Notes: a model not told the origin generated them from the sequence alone. DNA of 64,000 nt from Alteromonas sp. ASW11-130 (GCF_026183735.1 NZ_JAPFRE010000015.1:186001-250000); one strand, 5' to 3'. Shown: positions 9,966 through 19,831, counted from the stretch's first letter. Program-made: numbers and translations.

Positions 9966-10883
9966 TTATACCTGGGCTTGCTGCCTGATAAAATTAACGG
10001 AGGGTGCGAAGAATGCCGCGCCCGTTTCTGCACTAGTGTAGTCGAGCCACCTATCATACTCTCCCTCTTCCACCCCAAATATTTGACTATGCAACATGTT
10101 TTTAAAATATTTTGCACTGGCAGAACAACTAACAAAAAACAAACCTTGCATACTCATATCACCATAAGGCATGCCTTGTTTTAATAGCCCTGGTAAATCT
10201 GATTCGGGGTCTTTGGCGTTTGCTCGAACACAATGGGATGAAGAGTTTTGTTCAGTGCTAGTAAGATTGTGTTCTCTCGTCATGCCCATAATTTGTTCTT
10301 GCTGGCGCTCAGATAAACTGAACCAACGACGTAAATCATGGCGGTAGCGTTGGATATGAACGTAACTGCCGCCTTCAAAGTCAGGATCCCTTTCATCGAC
10401 AATGGCAATCTCCCGTCGTTTCATACCACGCGGATTATCGTATCCATACATAAAGCCATTTAAATCACGACCGTCTAAATAGCGAAAACCTCGAACCTGC
10501 TCGACCATTTCTACATGAATACGCAGTAGTTCTACTATCTCCACGCCTATAACATGACAAATATCTAATCGATCTGCACGAATTTGGATAAATAAGTCGC
10601 ACGGCATGACCGGCGCACTACGATCATCACATTGCATATCAGGAAAGGGAGTAAGTTCGGTAGGGATAAGACCCGGATATAGCTCAGGCCAGTAATTTGT
10701 TCCCACAGCCACCATTCCGGTTACCATGGCTTCATAATGCTCATTTTCATAGTGGTCGAAAATATCCAGCACGCGCGATAGCTTTGCACGCACGGCCTGA
10801 CTATCGTCATCGACGACATTTAATAACAAGTATTGAGCATGCAAATTAGGTTCAGCGCACACGCCCTTTTGAGGTTGAGTCAT
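9966..10883 (-). CDS. DyP-type peroxidase homologue with substituted distal residues
   Basis: A 305-residue protein of the YfeX-like dye-decolorising peroxidase family, with no signal peptide. Family landmarks are clear: GFRYLDGRDLNGF (132-144), GGSYVHIQRYRHDL (171-184), the proximal haem ligand His217 in SSSHCVRAN, and QGMPYGD (236-242). The distal catalytic residues are altered. The GXXDG motif reads GFMYG (143-147), with Tyr146 in place of the Asp. The conserved Arg just before the QxxPYG motif (YfeX VRQSLPYG) is Lys235 (LLKQGMPYG). The haem pocket is otherwise retained, so it may bind haem but have weak or different chemistry. It follows ggt on the same strand after 56 bases and may be co-transcribed. 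The family call is firm; the functional consequence is inferred. Confidence 0.85.
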   Translation of the reverse strand: MTQPQKGVCAEPNLHAQYLLLNVVDDDSQAVRAKLSRVLDIFDHYENEHYEAMVTGMVAVGTNYWPELYPGLIPTELTPFPDMQCDDRSAPVMPCDLFIQIRADRLDICHVIGVEIVELLRIHVEMVEQVRGFRYLDGRDLNGFMYGYDNPRGMKRREIAIVDERDPDFEGGSYVHIQRYRHDLRRWFSLSERQQEQIMGMTREHNLTSTEQNSSSHCVRANAKDPESDLPGLLKQGMPYGDMSMQGLFFVSCSASAKYFKNMLHSQIFGVEEGEYDRWLDYTSAETGAAFFAPSVNFIRQQAQV

Positions 10884-10939
10884 GCTTGGTCCGCTTGCCT
10901 TTAGGCTATTATTGTTTGCGCGAATACGCCTAGTGTGGC

Positions 10940-12622
10940 TCAGAACCCTGCTGCTTGTCCATCTTTTCGACTTTCAGACGCACCAATATAGAGTTTTCGA
11001 CGCGGATCATAGCCAATAGCTTGATAGCCCCCATACGCCCCTATAACTGGTTGCAACGTGTGTCCCCAACGCATGAGGGTACGCTTCACTTGTTCATCAA
11101 TACCGGATTCCAAGCTCACAACGCCGCCATCGATCATCAGCTCACCCGTGGGACTACTCGATCCGCTATGTAATATTCGTGGTGCATCACCGGCTTCTTG
11201 CAGGTTCATGCCGAAATCAATAATGTTAACCAGCACTTGGGCATGCATTTGAGGTTGCGCACCGCCTCCCATTACCCCGAAACTTAGCCAGGGCTTATTA
11301 TTTCGTGTTACAAACGCCGGAATGATAGTGTGGAACGGACGCTTACCAGGCTCGTATTCATTAAAGTGCCCTTCCTGTAAGGTAAACAACTCACCTCTAT
11401 TTTGGAGGATAAACCCTAACCCCGTGGGCGTCATACCAGATCCCATGCCACGGTAATTACTTTGAATAAGCGATACCATATTGCCTTTCGCGTCAGCCAC
11501 CGTAAGATAAACTGTATCGCCCTGGTAGATTCCCGCGTCATAACGTTTTGCCGCATGTTTATGTTGTATAAATTGGCGGCGTTCCTTTGCATATTCTTTT
11601 GAAATTAACCACTCTACGGGGACTGTATTAAAAGCGGGATCAGCGTAATACTTCGCGCGGTCTTCAAAGGCCAGTTTTTTCGCTTCAACAAAGGTATGAA
11701 TATATTCAGCGGAACCAAAGCCCATACCTTCGATATCATACTGTTCCAGAATATTAAGAATCTGCAGCGCGGCTATACCCTGTCCGTTAGGCGGTAATTC
11801 CCAGACGTCGTAACCGCGATAGTTGGTCGAAACTGGCGTAACCCATTCAGATTTATGGGAAGCCAGATCTTCGTAATCTAGAAAGCCTCCTTGTTCTTTC
11901 ATGTAAGCTGCGATGGTGCGAGCAATATCACCCTTGTAAAAGGCATCGCGACCGCCACTGGCTAGTTTTTCATAGGTTGCGGCCAGGGCCGGATTTTTAA
12001 AAATATCACCTTTTCGCGGTACTTTTCCATTGGGAAGGTAAATATCAGCAAATCCTTCATATTTACCTATTCGACCAGCATTTACTTTCCAGTAATAAGC
12101 AATAAGCTCGGAAACGGGGAAACCATTTTTTGCATAGCGAATAGCGGGCGTCAATAACTTACTCATGGTGAGCTTGCCGTATTTTTTATGCAAGGCAAAC
12201 CAGCCATCCACTGCGCCAGGAACAGAAACGGGTAATGGCCCAAACGCCGGGATCTGGGTAAGCCCTTGTTCGGTAAAATGTGCTTTTGTCAGATTTTTAG
12301 GGGATCGTCCTGACGCATTTAACCCTATCAGTTTTTTTTCTTCTGCATCCCACACTATGGCAAATAAGTCGCCACCGATGCCACCTCCCGTAGGCTCAAC
12401 TAAACCTAACATTGCATTTGCCGCGATAGCTGCATCTACAGCCGAGCCACCTTTTTGCAATATGTCTATTGCCACCTGCGTAGCGAGAGGTTGGCTGGTT
12501 GCCGCCATACCATGTTGAGCAAGAACTTCAGAACGACTCGCATGCATGTCGCCTGTCACTCTGTCATACGCCATCGAAGTAGCAGCACTAAGTAGAGTAA
12601 GAAGAATCAAAATTAAACGCAT
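10940..12622 (-). CDS. ggt: Gamma-glutamyltransferase
   Basis: A periplasmic Ntn-hydrolase that cleaves gamma-glutamyl bonds (glutathione and analogues); 560 residues including a signal peptide (MRLILILLTLLSAATSMA, then YDRV). It begins with the family block QHGMAATSQPLAT and GGSAVDAAIAANAMLGLVEP. It autoprocesses at a Thr at the start of the small subunit, here the Thr of GDTVYLTVADAKGN. Downstream are the substrate-binding segment SNYRGMGSGMTPTGLGF and the oxyanion/substrate loop GVMGGGAQPQMH. Both subunits appear complete. The large-subunit style is closer to the acylase-like GGT branch than to E. coli Ggt, so the preferred substrate is uncertain. Upstream on this strand is a 410-base spacer shared with a divergent glycosyltransferase. 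Confidence 0.93.
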   Translation of the reverse strand: MRLILILLTLLSAATSMAYDRVTGDMHASRSEVLAQHGMAATSQPLATQVAIDILQKGGSAVDAAIAANAMLGLVEPTGGGIGGDLFAIVWDAEEKKLIGLNASGRSPKNLTKAHFTEQGLTQIPAFGPLPVSVPGAVDGWFALHKKYGKLTMSKLLTPAIRYAKNGFPVSELIAYYWKVNAGRIGKYEGFADIYLPNGKVPRKGDIFKNPALAATYEKLASGGRDAFYKGDIARTIAAYMKEQGGFLDYEDLASHKSEWVTPVSTNYRGYDVWELPPNGQGIAALQILNILEQYDIEGMGFGSAEYIHTFVEAKKLAFEDRAKYYADPAFNTVPVEWLISKEYAKERRQFIQHKHAAKRYDAGIYQGDTVYLTVADAKGNMVSLIQSNYRGMGSGMTPTGLGFILQNRGELFTLQEGHFNEYEPGKRPFHTIIPAFVTRNNKPWLSFGVMGGGAQPQMHAQVLVNIIDFGMNLQEAGDAPRILHSGSSSPTGELMIDGGVVSLESGIDEQVKRTLMRWGHTLQPVIGAYGGYQAIGYDPRRKLYIGASESRKDGQAAGF

Positions 12623-13032
12623 AGCAAACCTTTTGTTATTTTAAGCCCCTACATTATGAGGCGGTTGCAGCAAGTATACCAGCCTGGGCGTCATCCAGAT
12701 TGGTGCAACCTTGCCTTTTTTAAAGGCAGCACTGGTAATGTAAAAAGTTTAATGAACAGTGTAGTTGCTCATTACGTAGAAAATTGTTCCTGAGCACAAA
12801 AAGTACTCAATATACCGCGCTTATTGCCTTAGCGGTGTGGGAAAATTGCTTGAGGTACTGTTGTTTAGCCACTATGACGAATTGTGGCATCTTTTTTTCT
12901 TAAGCAGAATCAAGCAATAGACACGTTAGCGATACGGGAGGAATGTGTGCGTGATAATTAAGGCTATGCGTGTTTTTCTTTCATTTTTTCCGATTGGTGT
13001 CGGTTATATGCACCATTTCAGGAGGACATCAC
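12623..13032. other. Intergenic spacer, ggt / glycosyltransferase
   Basis: About 410 bases between divergent genes. No reading frame or RNA gene could be supported. The region must hold the promoters of both genes; I could not pick them with confidence. Confidence 0.5.
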
Positions 13033-13875
13033 ATGCGAACTGAATTTAGTATTGTCACCATAGTTAAAGGCCGCCTACGACAGTTATCCAACCTTATCGG
13101 CAGTATCGAAAATGCTAATCTATGTCCAAAAGAATTAATCGTGGTATGGATGGCACCACCATGTAGTGAGTCGTTGATGACCAGCCAGCACTTTGCTATC
13201 CACCATAAGTTTGTTGCCAACGAGCCTTTGCCCATAGCTAAAGCCAGAAATAAAGGATTTCAAGCCTGTATTACTGACAAAATTATTTACATGGATGTAG
13301 ATTGTATCTGTTCACCCGAGTTATTTGATGGCCTCCTTAAATCACTGGAAAAAAAGCGGGTTGTTATGCCACAAGTTCGTTACTTAAACAGCATACCTGA
13401 ACATTGCGATTATCATGCTTTAACAACGCAGGCTGCAGAAGATCCTGCAAAACCCTGGCTACCGCTTAACCATGATATTGGCTTTGAAAATTTCAGTACG
13501 CTTACGTTTGCTATAAATCAGGCAGACTTTGACGATGTGGGGGGCTTTGATGAAGCTTTTCATGGATATGGCGTGGGTGATATGGACTTCGCAAGTCGCT
13601 GTGAGGCAGAAGGCCTTAGCCTATATTTAATACCCGAAGAAGTATTACATCAATATCATCCCACTTTTGATCCCCCCATTAATCATCTGTTTGATATTGT
13701 AAACAACGCATCGGTATTTAAGCGAAAATGGGGCCGCTACCCTCTTGAACAATATTTAAAACAGTTTGCTGAAGAAGGGTTAATCAATGCAGATTATCAT
13801 GAAGCTGGCTTACGTGTTAAACGGATGCCCAGTCAGGATGAAATCTATGCTCATTTATCCAGCAAGCGATTTTAG
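13033..13875 (+). CDS. Family 2-like glycosyltransferase
   Basis: A 280-residue GT-A fold enzyme. It starts with the nucleotide-binding strand FSIVTIVKGRLRQLSNLIGS, has the metal-binding DxD in YMDVDCIC, and ends with a galactosyltransferase-like C-terminal block (GGFDEAFHGYGVGDMDFASR), the acceptor/catalytic Asp-rich motif of this subgroup. No membrane segment is seen, so it is probably cytosolic or peripheral. The frame is open to 12970, but the ATG at 13033 has a strong CAGGAGG 9 bases upstream, and the upstream residues do not fit the family. It stands alone, with no polysaccharide cluster around it; donor and acceptor are unknown. Its stop codon lies within the left arm of a hairpin. Confidence 0.85.
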   Translation: MRTEFSIVTIVKGRLRQLSNLIGSIENANLCPKELIVVWMAPPCSESLMTSQHFAIHHKFVANEPLPIAKARNKGFQACITDKIIYMDVDCICSPELFDGLLKSLEKKRVVMPQVRYLNSIPEHCDYHALTTQAAEDPAKPWLPLNHDIGFENFSTLTFAINQADFDDVGGFDEAFHGYGVGDMDFASRCEAEGLSLYLIPEEVLHQYHPTFDPPINHLFDIVNNASVFKRKWGRYPLEQYLKQFAEEGLINADYHEAGLRVKRMPSQDEIYAHLSSKRF

Positions 13876-13905
13876 ATAAAGAATGGTTGTCCCTGCTTTA
13901 TCTAA
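13872..13905 (+). terminator. Hairpin at glycosyltransferase stop
   Basis: TTAGATAAAG and CTTTATCTAA form perfect 10-bp arms around a 14-base loop, with the TAG stop codon inside the left arm. The T-run that follows is poor (TCGTGTTTTC), so it could also be an mRNA-stabilising 3' structure. Confidence 0.5.
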
Positions 13906-14026
13906 TCGTGTTTTCGGTGCACGTAATTAGCTTTAACCATTAAACTTTTCCGCTATTTCTTGTGTAGAACGATTAGCACGTGTGGGATTTTGTGCTTTTA
14001 GCCTACCAACAAAGAAGGAAATTTCT

Positions 14027-16093
14027 ATGGCAGAATCATTTGAATATAAAGGTAATAAAGGCTCTGGAGGAGAACTACACCAAAAGCCTGAAGCTGATGA
14101 TCAGGTTATGACCACCGCACAGGGTTGCCCGGTCAGTGATGACCAAAACTCATTGAGAGCGGGAGAACGCGGACCGGGCCTTATCGAAGATCATGTTTTA
14201 CGAGAAAAACTCTTTCACTTTGATCACGAACGTATTCCTGAGCGAGTCGTTCATGCACGAGGGTACGGCGCGCACGGTCATTTTGAAAGTTATGGCAATT
14301 TGTCAGATGTCACCAGCGCCGATTTATTTCAGAAAAAAGGTCAGAAAACGCCTGTTTTTGTCCGCTTCTCCACTGTTGCCGGTAACAAAGGTTCCCCAGA
14401 CGTAGCCCGTGATGTAAGAGGGTTTGCAGTTAAATTTTACACTAACGAAGGAAACTGGGATCTGGTTGGTAATAATATTCCCGTATTTTTCATCCAGGAT
14501 GCGATTAAGTTTCCGGACCTCATTCATTCAGCTAAGCAAGAACCCGATCGCGGCTTTCCACAAGCACAAACCGCTCACGACAATTTTTGGGACTTTATCA
14601 GTTTAACCCCTGAATCAATGCATATGATTATGTGGGCCATGTCAGACAGAGCCATTCCACGCTCTTTTCGTTTCATGGAAGGATTTGGCGTGCACACCTT
14701 TAAATTCGTGAACGATAAAGGTGACGAGAAGTTTGTTAAGTTCCATTGGAAACCCAAATTGGGAATGCAATCGGTAGTGTGGAACGAAGCCCTGAAAATT
14801 AATGGCGCTGATCCAGATTTTCACCGCAGGGATTTGTGGGACGCAATTGAAGCGGGTGATTACCCTGAATGGGAGCTGGGTGTTCAGATATTCGACCGCG
14901 AATTCGCTGACAAATTTGATTTTGACGTACTTGATGCAACAAAGCTTATCCCTGAAGAAGACGTACCTGTCAAATTAGTGGGAAAAATGGTGTTAGACAA
15001 AGTTGTGGATAATTTCTTTGCCGAAACCGAACAGGTCGCTTTCTGTACTCAAAATATCGTACCTGGAATTGACTTTACTGAAGATCCGTTGCTTCAAGGT
15101 AGAAACTTTTCTTACCTGGATACCCAGTTAAAACGTTTAGGTAGCCCTAACTTTACTCACCTGCCGATTAATGCGCCTAAGTGCCCTTTCCGGCATCTGC
15201 AGCAAGATGGTCATATGGCCATGCATAATCCTAAAGGCAGAGTAAACTACGAGCCTAATTCCTGGGACAGAGATGAAAATAACCCCAGGGCGTGTCCTGA
15301 CAGGGGGTTTGAGAGTACAGCCGAACCCGTATCTGGAAGCAAATTAAGATATCGGTCCGAAACGTTTGCAGACCATTACAGCCAGGCGGCGCAATTTTAT
15401 AGAAGTCAAACAGATGTCGAACAAATGCATATCCAAAATGCGTTTACATTTGAGCTTTCTAAGGTGGAAACATTAGCCATTCGCGAGAGAGTGGTGTCTC
15501 ACCTACTCAACGTGGATGAAACATTAGCGAAAACTGTAGCCGATAATCTCGGTTTACAGGAAATGCCAGAAGCTGCCGAAGCTGCGATGGAGACCAATAC
15601 ACAACTTAAAGTATCCGATGCGCTTAGCATTCTCAAAAATGCGCCTAATACCTTTAAAGGACGAAAACTGGGTATTCTCGCTACAGATGGTATGGAAGAA
15701 GATACATTTGAAGCAGTAAAAGATGCGTTGGAAAAGGAAGGAGCCATGTATGAAGTGGTAGCCCCTACTGTAAATGGTGTTAAGACTGACAAAGGAAATC
15801 ACGTTAAAGGGGATCAGTTGGTCGACGGCGGCCCATCTGTTCTTTACGATGCAGTGGCGATTATTGCTTCGCAGGACGGCGCGAAAAGACTCGCCGAGAT
15901 TCCTGAGGCAAAAGATTTTTTAATGGACGCATTTGCTCATAAAAAGTTTATCGGCTATACGCAATCGACGATGCCCTTATTTGAAGAAACTAATCTTAAA
16001 AGTAAGATGGATAAAGGTTGTATCGAGTTAACTTCGACAAAGGGAAATGACTTTATTAAAGAGCTCAGAGCATTAAGATTCTGGAAGCGCTAA
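14027..16093 (+). CDS. katE: Large-subunit catalase HPII with C-terminal DJ-1-like domain
   Basis: Decomposes H2O2 to water and O2; 688 residues, of the clade-2 large-subunit type. The catalytic His is in [12 protein letters not shown] (about residue 76), the active-site Asn region is [20 protein letters not shown], and the proximal haem Tyr is in [13 protein letters not shown] (about 365). Residues from about 540 form the DJ-1/PfpI-like flavodoxin domain ([18 protein letters not shown]). The frame extends to 13982, but the ATG at 14027 is preceded by AAGGAA, and the N-terminus there ([10 protein letters not shown]) is hydrophilic and family-like. It is monocistronic and converges with amtB across a hairpin and a heptamer array. 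Large-subunit catalases are usually stationary-phase induced; nothing in the sequence shows this directly. Confidence 0.96.
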   Translation: MAESFEYKGNKGSGGELHQKPEADDQVMTTAQGCPVSDDQNSLRAGERGPGLIEDHVLREKLFHFDHERIPERVVHARGYGAHGHFESYGNLSDVTSADLFQKKGQKTPVFVRFSTVAGNKGSPDVARDVRGFAVKFYTNEGNWDLVGNNIPVFFIQDAIKFPDLIHSAKQEPDRGFPQAQTAHDNFWDFISLTPESMHMIMWAMSDRAIPRSFRFMEGFGVHTFKFVNDKGDEKFVKFHWKPKLGMQSVVWNEALKINGADPDFHRRDLWDAIEAGDYPEWELGVQIFDREFADKFDFDVLDATKLIPEEDVPVKLVGKMVLDKVVDNFFAETEQVAFCTQNIVPGIDFTEDPLLQGRNFSYLDTQLKRLGSPNFTHLPINAPKCPFRHLQQDGHMAMHNPKGRVNYEPNSWDRDENNPRACPDRGFESTAEPVSGSKLRYRSETFADHYSQAAQFYRSQTDVEQMHIQNAFTFELSKVETLAIRERVVSHLLNVDETLAKTVADNLGLQEMPEAAEAAMETNTQLKVSDALSILKNAPNTFKGRKLGILATDGMEEDTFEAVKDALEKEGAMYEVVAPTVNGVKTDKGNHVKGDQLVDGGPSVLYDAVAIIASQDGAKRLAEIPEAKDFLMDAFAHKKFIGYTQSTMPLFEETNLKSKMDKGCIELTSTKGNDFIKELRALRFWKR

Positions 16094-16096
16094 TAG

Positions 16097-16131
16097 AGTA
16101 AAAAGTCAAAAGTAAAAAGTAAAAAGTAAAA
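16097..16131. repeat. Heptamer array A (AGTAAAA x5)
   Basis: Five contiguous 7-bp units, four AGTAAAA and one AGTCAAA, in the katE/amtB convergent spacer. Read on the minus strand, the array gives repeated T-runs directly after the hairpin at 16131-16152. Confidence 0.9.
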
Positions 16132-16152
16132 AGCGCTTCTAGTGAAGCGCTT
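16131..16152. terminator. Bidirectional terminator, katE / amtB
   Basis: AAGCGCTTC and GAAGCGCTT are perfect 9-bp arms around TAGT. For amtB (minus strand) the U-tract is TTTTTAC repeats supplied by heptamer array A; for katE the tract TTTCTTT is weaker. Confidence 0.8.
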
Positions 16153-16163
16153 TCTTTGAATAA

Positions 16164-17411
16164 CTAAGCACGTCCACCAGTAAAATCTGGGTAAGCTTCC
16201 AACCCGCATTCACTCATATCCACACCATCATATTCCTCTTCTTCACTTACGCGTACACCCAGTGCTACTTTAATCGCCAACCAGGTCACCAAACTAGCAG
16301 CAAATACCCACACGAATATGGTTAACGCCCCGATAATTTGACCACTAAAGCTCACATCGCCGTTAGTGACTGGAACTAACAATAACCCCAGTAAACCGAC
16401 AGTACCGTGTACCGAAATTGCCCCTACTGGATCATCTATTTTAAGTTTATCGAGGAACACGATACTTAACACCACTAACACGCCACCGGCCGCGCCAAAC
16501 AGGGTAGCCAATAGCGGGGTAGGTGTTGAAGGCTCTGCGGTAATGGCCACCAAGCCCGCCAAAGCGCCGTTTAACGCCATGGTTAAATCCGCTTTACCGA
16601 ACATGACTCGCGCAACAATAAGTGCAGCGATAGTGCCGCCCGCGGCAGCCGCATTGGTATTCATAAATACCACTGCCACGGAATTGGCACTTTCTACGGT
16701 AGCGGTAGCCAGAACTGAACCTCCATTGAAGCCAAACCACCCCATCCACAAAATGAATGTTCCTAAAGTTGCCAGCGGTAAGTTGGCACCAGGTATAGCA
16801 ACCGCTTTTCCGTCTGCCGTGTATTTACCTTTACGTGGACCCAGAATCATTACACCCGCCAGTGCTGCTGAGGCGCCTGCTAGGTGTACAATGCCTGAAC
16901 CTGCGAAATCTGAAAAGCCTAACTCACTTAGTTCATACAAACCAAATACTGAAGCACCTCCCCACGTCCAAGAGCCTTCCAGCGGATAAATTAATCCTGT
17001 CATCACTACCGCGAAGGTTAAAAATGCCCACAGCTTCATACGTTCGGCCACTGCCCCAGATACAATTGACATCGCCGTCGCAACGAATACGACCTGAAAG
17101 AAAAAGTCTGCAGAAGGAGCGTAAGTGGCAGGGTCTTCAGCGACACCTGTTGCGCCGTCGCCCATAATGCCACTTAAGAATAGCCCCCAGTCGCCACCAC
17201 CATACATAATGCCATAACCACAAATCATATACATGGTGCAGGCAATGGCGAAAAGCGCGATGTTTTTCGTTAAAATTTCTGTGGTGTTTTTTGCTCGCAC
17301 CAGGCCCGCTTCCAGCATCGCGAAACCTGCCGCCATCCACATCACCAGTGCGCCGCATACTAAAAAGTAAAAAGTATCCAGCGCATATCCAAGTTCAAAT
17401 GTTGTTTCCAT
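16164..17411 (-). CDS. amtB: Ammonium transporter
   Basis: A 415-residue Amt/MEP/Rh channel with about 11 membrane helices. It begins LDTFYFLVCGALVMWMAAGF and has GLVRAKNTTEI at the end of the first helix. The two pore histidines are recognisable in AGSGIVHLAGASAAL and AISVHGTVGLLGLL. The C-terminal cytosolic tail (LGVRVSEEEEYDGVDMSECG) is the segment that normally contacts GlnK. No N-terminal signal peptide of the E. coli AmtB type is present. It follows glnK after 32 bases, the classic glnK-amtB operon, in which uridylylation-sensitive GlnK plugs the channel when nitrogen is plentiful. Transcription ends at the hairpin at 16131-16152. Confidence 0.96.
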   Translation of the reverse strand: METTFELGYALDTFYFLVCGALVMWMAAGFAMLEAGLVRAKNTTEILTKNIALFAIACTMYMICGYGIMYGGGDWGLFLSGIMGDGATGVAEDPATYAPSADFFFQVVFVATAMSIVSGAVAERMKLWAFLTFAVVMTGLIYPLEGSWTWGGASVFGLYELSELGFSDFAGSGIVHLAGASAALAGVMILGPRKGKYTADGKAVAIPGANLPLATLGTFILWMGWFGFNGGSVLATATVESANSVAVVFMNTNAAAAGGTIAALIVARVMFGKADLTMALNGALAGLVAITAEPSTPTPLLATLFGAAGGVLVVLSIVFLDKLKIDDPVGAISVHGTVGLLGLLLVPVTNGDVSFSGQIIGALTIFVWVFAASLVTWLAIKVALGVRVSEEEEYDGVDMSECGLEAYPDFTGGRA

Positions 17412-17443
17412 TATTTTTTCTCCAACTGATCCTGTGCCGATAC

Positions 17444-17842
<399 letters not shown>

Positions 17843-18032
17843 TCAAAAGCTGTACCAGAAAATAAAACATCGTTTTATCAACAACTTATTCATTTATATC
17901 GCATAGTTAGTCACACTGCGCGCACTTGTTTGGTGCAATCCAGCATGAGAGCACCACCATAAGGCACTGACGAAACGGAACTAACTTCGCTTTTTGGCGT
18001 CATTACTTTGAAGTAGTTTTCAGGCGTTATGT

Positions 18033-18722
18033 ATGGACACGCACGTGGTTACACCCGATTGGTTTAGTGAAGATAAGCGGAAGCGGAAACCTAAACACAA
18101 ACGAAAGTCTCTCTGGTTTTGGGCGGCATCGCTATTGCTACACGGGCTTTTGTTCGCTATTGGGATGATTTTTCACTCTAACCCTGTGCCCAAAATTGCC
18201 AGCCCGACTGAGGCTATAAAGGCAAGATTGATTTTTCCTTCTCGGGCTGAAAATAACCTGACCTCTGGACCGAATGAAAAAACAGATCCAGCACTAGCAG
18301 TCCCGCCATCAGAGCTGCTGACAAACCCACGCACCAAAGAGGTACCTGAATCGCGAATTATCTCCCCCATTGTCGTCACCCCCTCGACTTCAACTACTTC
18401 AGAAAAGCCAGATGACATAAAACCTAAAGCCAGACTTAATTTGTCGCCGAGCTCTGCACTGAAAAGCATTCAATCAGCAAAACACCAAGCGCTGCTTGAA
18501 AGTGCCAGGCGAGAACGCAGACAAATGCTTGTCTCTCCAAAGCTAGTTGATCCTCGTAAAGGAGACGATGAACCCACCTCCCTTATCCAGACCCACAAAA
18601 TTAACTGTGATAAAGGAGCAAATAAAGTGATTGGATTCATTAGTGGAATAACCGGAGGGACGCTGGCGTGTTCTGAGCGGCAAAGTGACATCGATAAATT
18701 CATTGATAAATACAAAAAGTAA
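18033..18722 (+). CDS. Hypothetical single-span membrane protein with TonB-like anchor
   Basis: A 229-residue protein I cannot assign. A basic cytosolic N-terminus (DKRKRKPKHKRKS) precedes one membrane helix, FWAASLLLHGLLFAIGMIF (about 29-47). A long Pro/Ser/Thr-rich, low-complexity periplasmic stretch (50-150) and a short basic/helical region follow. The C-terminus has two Cys (about 193 and 213) flanking a Gly-rich segment, FISGITGGTLACS. The anchor contains a Ser-x3-His pattern like TonB/TolA anchors, and the layout (anchor, extended linker, small end domain) is similar, but I see no TonB C-terminal domain. It is divergent from glnK and followed 70 bases later by the DUF808 gene. Confidence 0.7.
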   Translation: MDTHVVTPDWFSEDKRKRKPKHKRKSLWFWAASLLLHGLLFAIGMIFHSNPVPKIASPTEAIKARLIFPSRAENNLTSGPNEKTDPALAVPPSELLTNPRTKEVPESRIISPIVVTPSTSTTSEKPDDIKPKARLNLSPSSALKSIQSAKHQALLESARRERRQMLVSPKLVDPRKGDDEPTSLIQTHKINCDKGANKVIGFISGITGGTLACSERQSDIDKFIDKYKK

Positions 18723-18792
18723 ACGCGACTAATTACTTTCATATTACTGCTAAGCTGTTTATGCTTAAAAAAAATTACCAAGGATTCTCCGC

Positions 18793-19707
18793 GTGGCCGC
18801 AGCTAATTTACTTGCTTTAATCGATGATATCGCCGCTTTACTAGACGATGTAGCCGTCATGTCTAAAGTTGCAGCCAAGAAAACTGCGGGGGTACTGGGC
18901 GATGATCTGGCGTTAAACGCAAATCAGGTCAGCGGCGTTAAGCCTGACCGGGAATTACCCGTTGTCTGGGCCGTCGCCAAAGGTTCGTTTCTCAATAAGC
19001 TTATTCTCGTACCCGCCGCTTTATTGATAAGTGCTTTTGTGCCTTCGCTCATCACTATTTTACTCGTACTTGGCGGGTTGTATTTGTGTTACGAAGGCGC
19101 GGAAAAAGTTATTCATAGATTCTTTGTTAAACATGATCCCAATGAAAGAGATAAACGTCTGACAGCGTTGGCCGATAGTGATATTGATATGGTTGCAATG
19201 GAAAAAGAAAAGGTCAAAGGGGCGATCCGTACTGACTTTATTTTATCGGCAGAGATTATTGTTATCGCTTTGGGTACAGTTCAGGAAGCCGATTTTATTA
19301 CCCAGGTTGGTGTGTTAAGTGCGCTTAGTATTGCCATTACTATTGGCGTTTATGGTCTGGTAGCAGGCATTGTCAAGATGGACGATGTAGGTCTTTACAT
19401 GTTACGTAAGTCAGTTAATGGAAGCTGGAACAGCTTTCAACGTTTTATCGGCCGCACTCTATTAATTTCAGCCCCTTTATTAATGAAGTTTCTCGCTATT
19501 GTTGGCACCCTCGCCATGTTCCTGGTTGGTGGAGGCATTCTTAATCATAATATTGGCTTTATTCACCATGTTGCAGAAATTGTCATTCAGTGGATGCCAG
19601 CTTTTAGTTTGGTGATATCTCTATTATTTGATGCAATTGTGGGATTCGCGGCGGGATGCGCAGTTATGTTGTTGACCGGATTAGTTAAGAGAGTTTCACG
19701 CAATTAA
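18793..19707 (+). CDS. DUF808 (YedI-like) inner-membrane protein
   Basis: A 304-residue multi-span membrane protein that I recognise as the DUF808/YedI family, of unknown function. It opens with the family-typical block LLALIDDIAALLDDVAVMSKVAAKKTAG, where the soluble helix carries several Asp residues, and GVLGDDLALNANQV. At least six hydrophobic helices follow, including KLILVPAALLISAFVPSL and MKFLAIVGTLAMFLVGGGIL. The start is GTG at 18793, with AAGGA 9 bases upstream; the next ATG is far inside the conserved block. It may be co-transcribed with the preceding unknown gene (70-base gap). Heptamer array B lies 40 bases after the stop. Confidence 0.85.
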   Translation: MAAANLLALIDDIAALLDDVAVMSKVAAKKTAGVLGDDLALNANQVSGVKPDRELPVVWAVAKGSFLNKLILVPAALLISAFVPSLITILLVLGGLYLCYEGAEKVIHRFFVKHDPNERDKRLTALADSDIDMVAMEKEKVKGAIRTDFILSAEIIVIALGTVQEADFITQVGVLSALSIAITIGVYGLVAGIVKMDDVGLYMLRKSVNGSWNSFQRFIGRTLLISAPLLMKFLAIVGTLAMFLVGGGILNHNIGFIHHVAEIVIQWMPAFSLVISLLFDAIVGFAAGCAVMLLTGLVKRVSRN

Positions 19708-19747
19708 AAAATCTTCCAGTTTTTATTTACTCATAGACGCAGAACTG

Positions 19748-19789
19748 CACTTTTCACTTTCCACTTTTCACTTTTCACTTTTCACTTTT
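19748..19789. repeat. Heptamer array B (CACTTTT x6)
   Basis: Six contiguous 7-bp units, five CACTTTT and one CACTTTC. The reverse complement, AAAAGTG, differs from the array A unit (AAAAGTA phase) at one base, so arrays A and B look like one family in opposite orientation. It lies just after the DUF808 gene. Confidence 0.9.
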
Positions 19790-19812
19790 CACCATTCTAC
19801 TCAAAGCAACCA

Positions 19813-19831
19813 AGTGGTCAATTTGACCACT
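19813..19831. promoter_or_regulatory. 19-bp perfect palindrome
   Basis: AGTGGTCAA and TTGACCACT are exact complements around one central T. The TGGTC...GACCA core resembles GntR/FadR-type operators. It lies in the 335-base spacer between the DUF808 gene and the small secreted-protein gene, about 210 bases before the latter. The following CCCCTTTATTTT would allow a weak terminator reading, but the loop is too tight for a normal one. Confidence 0.5.
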
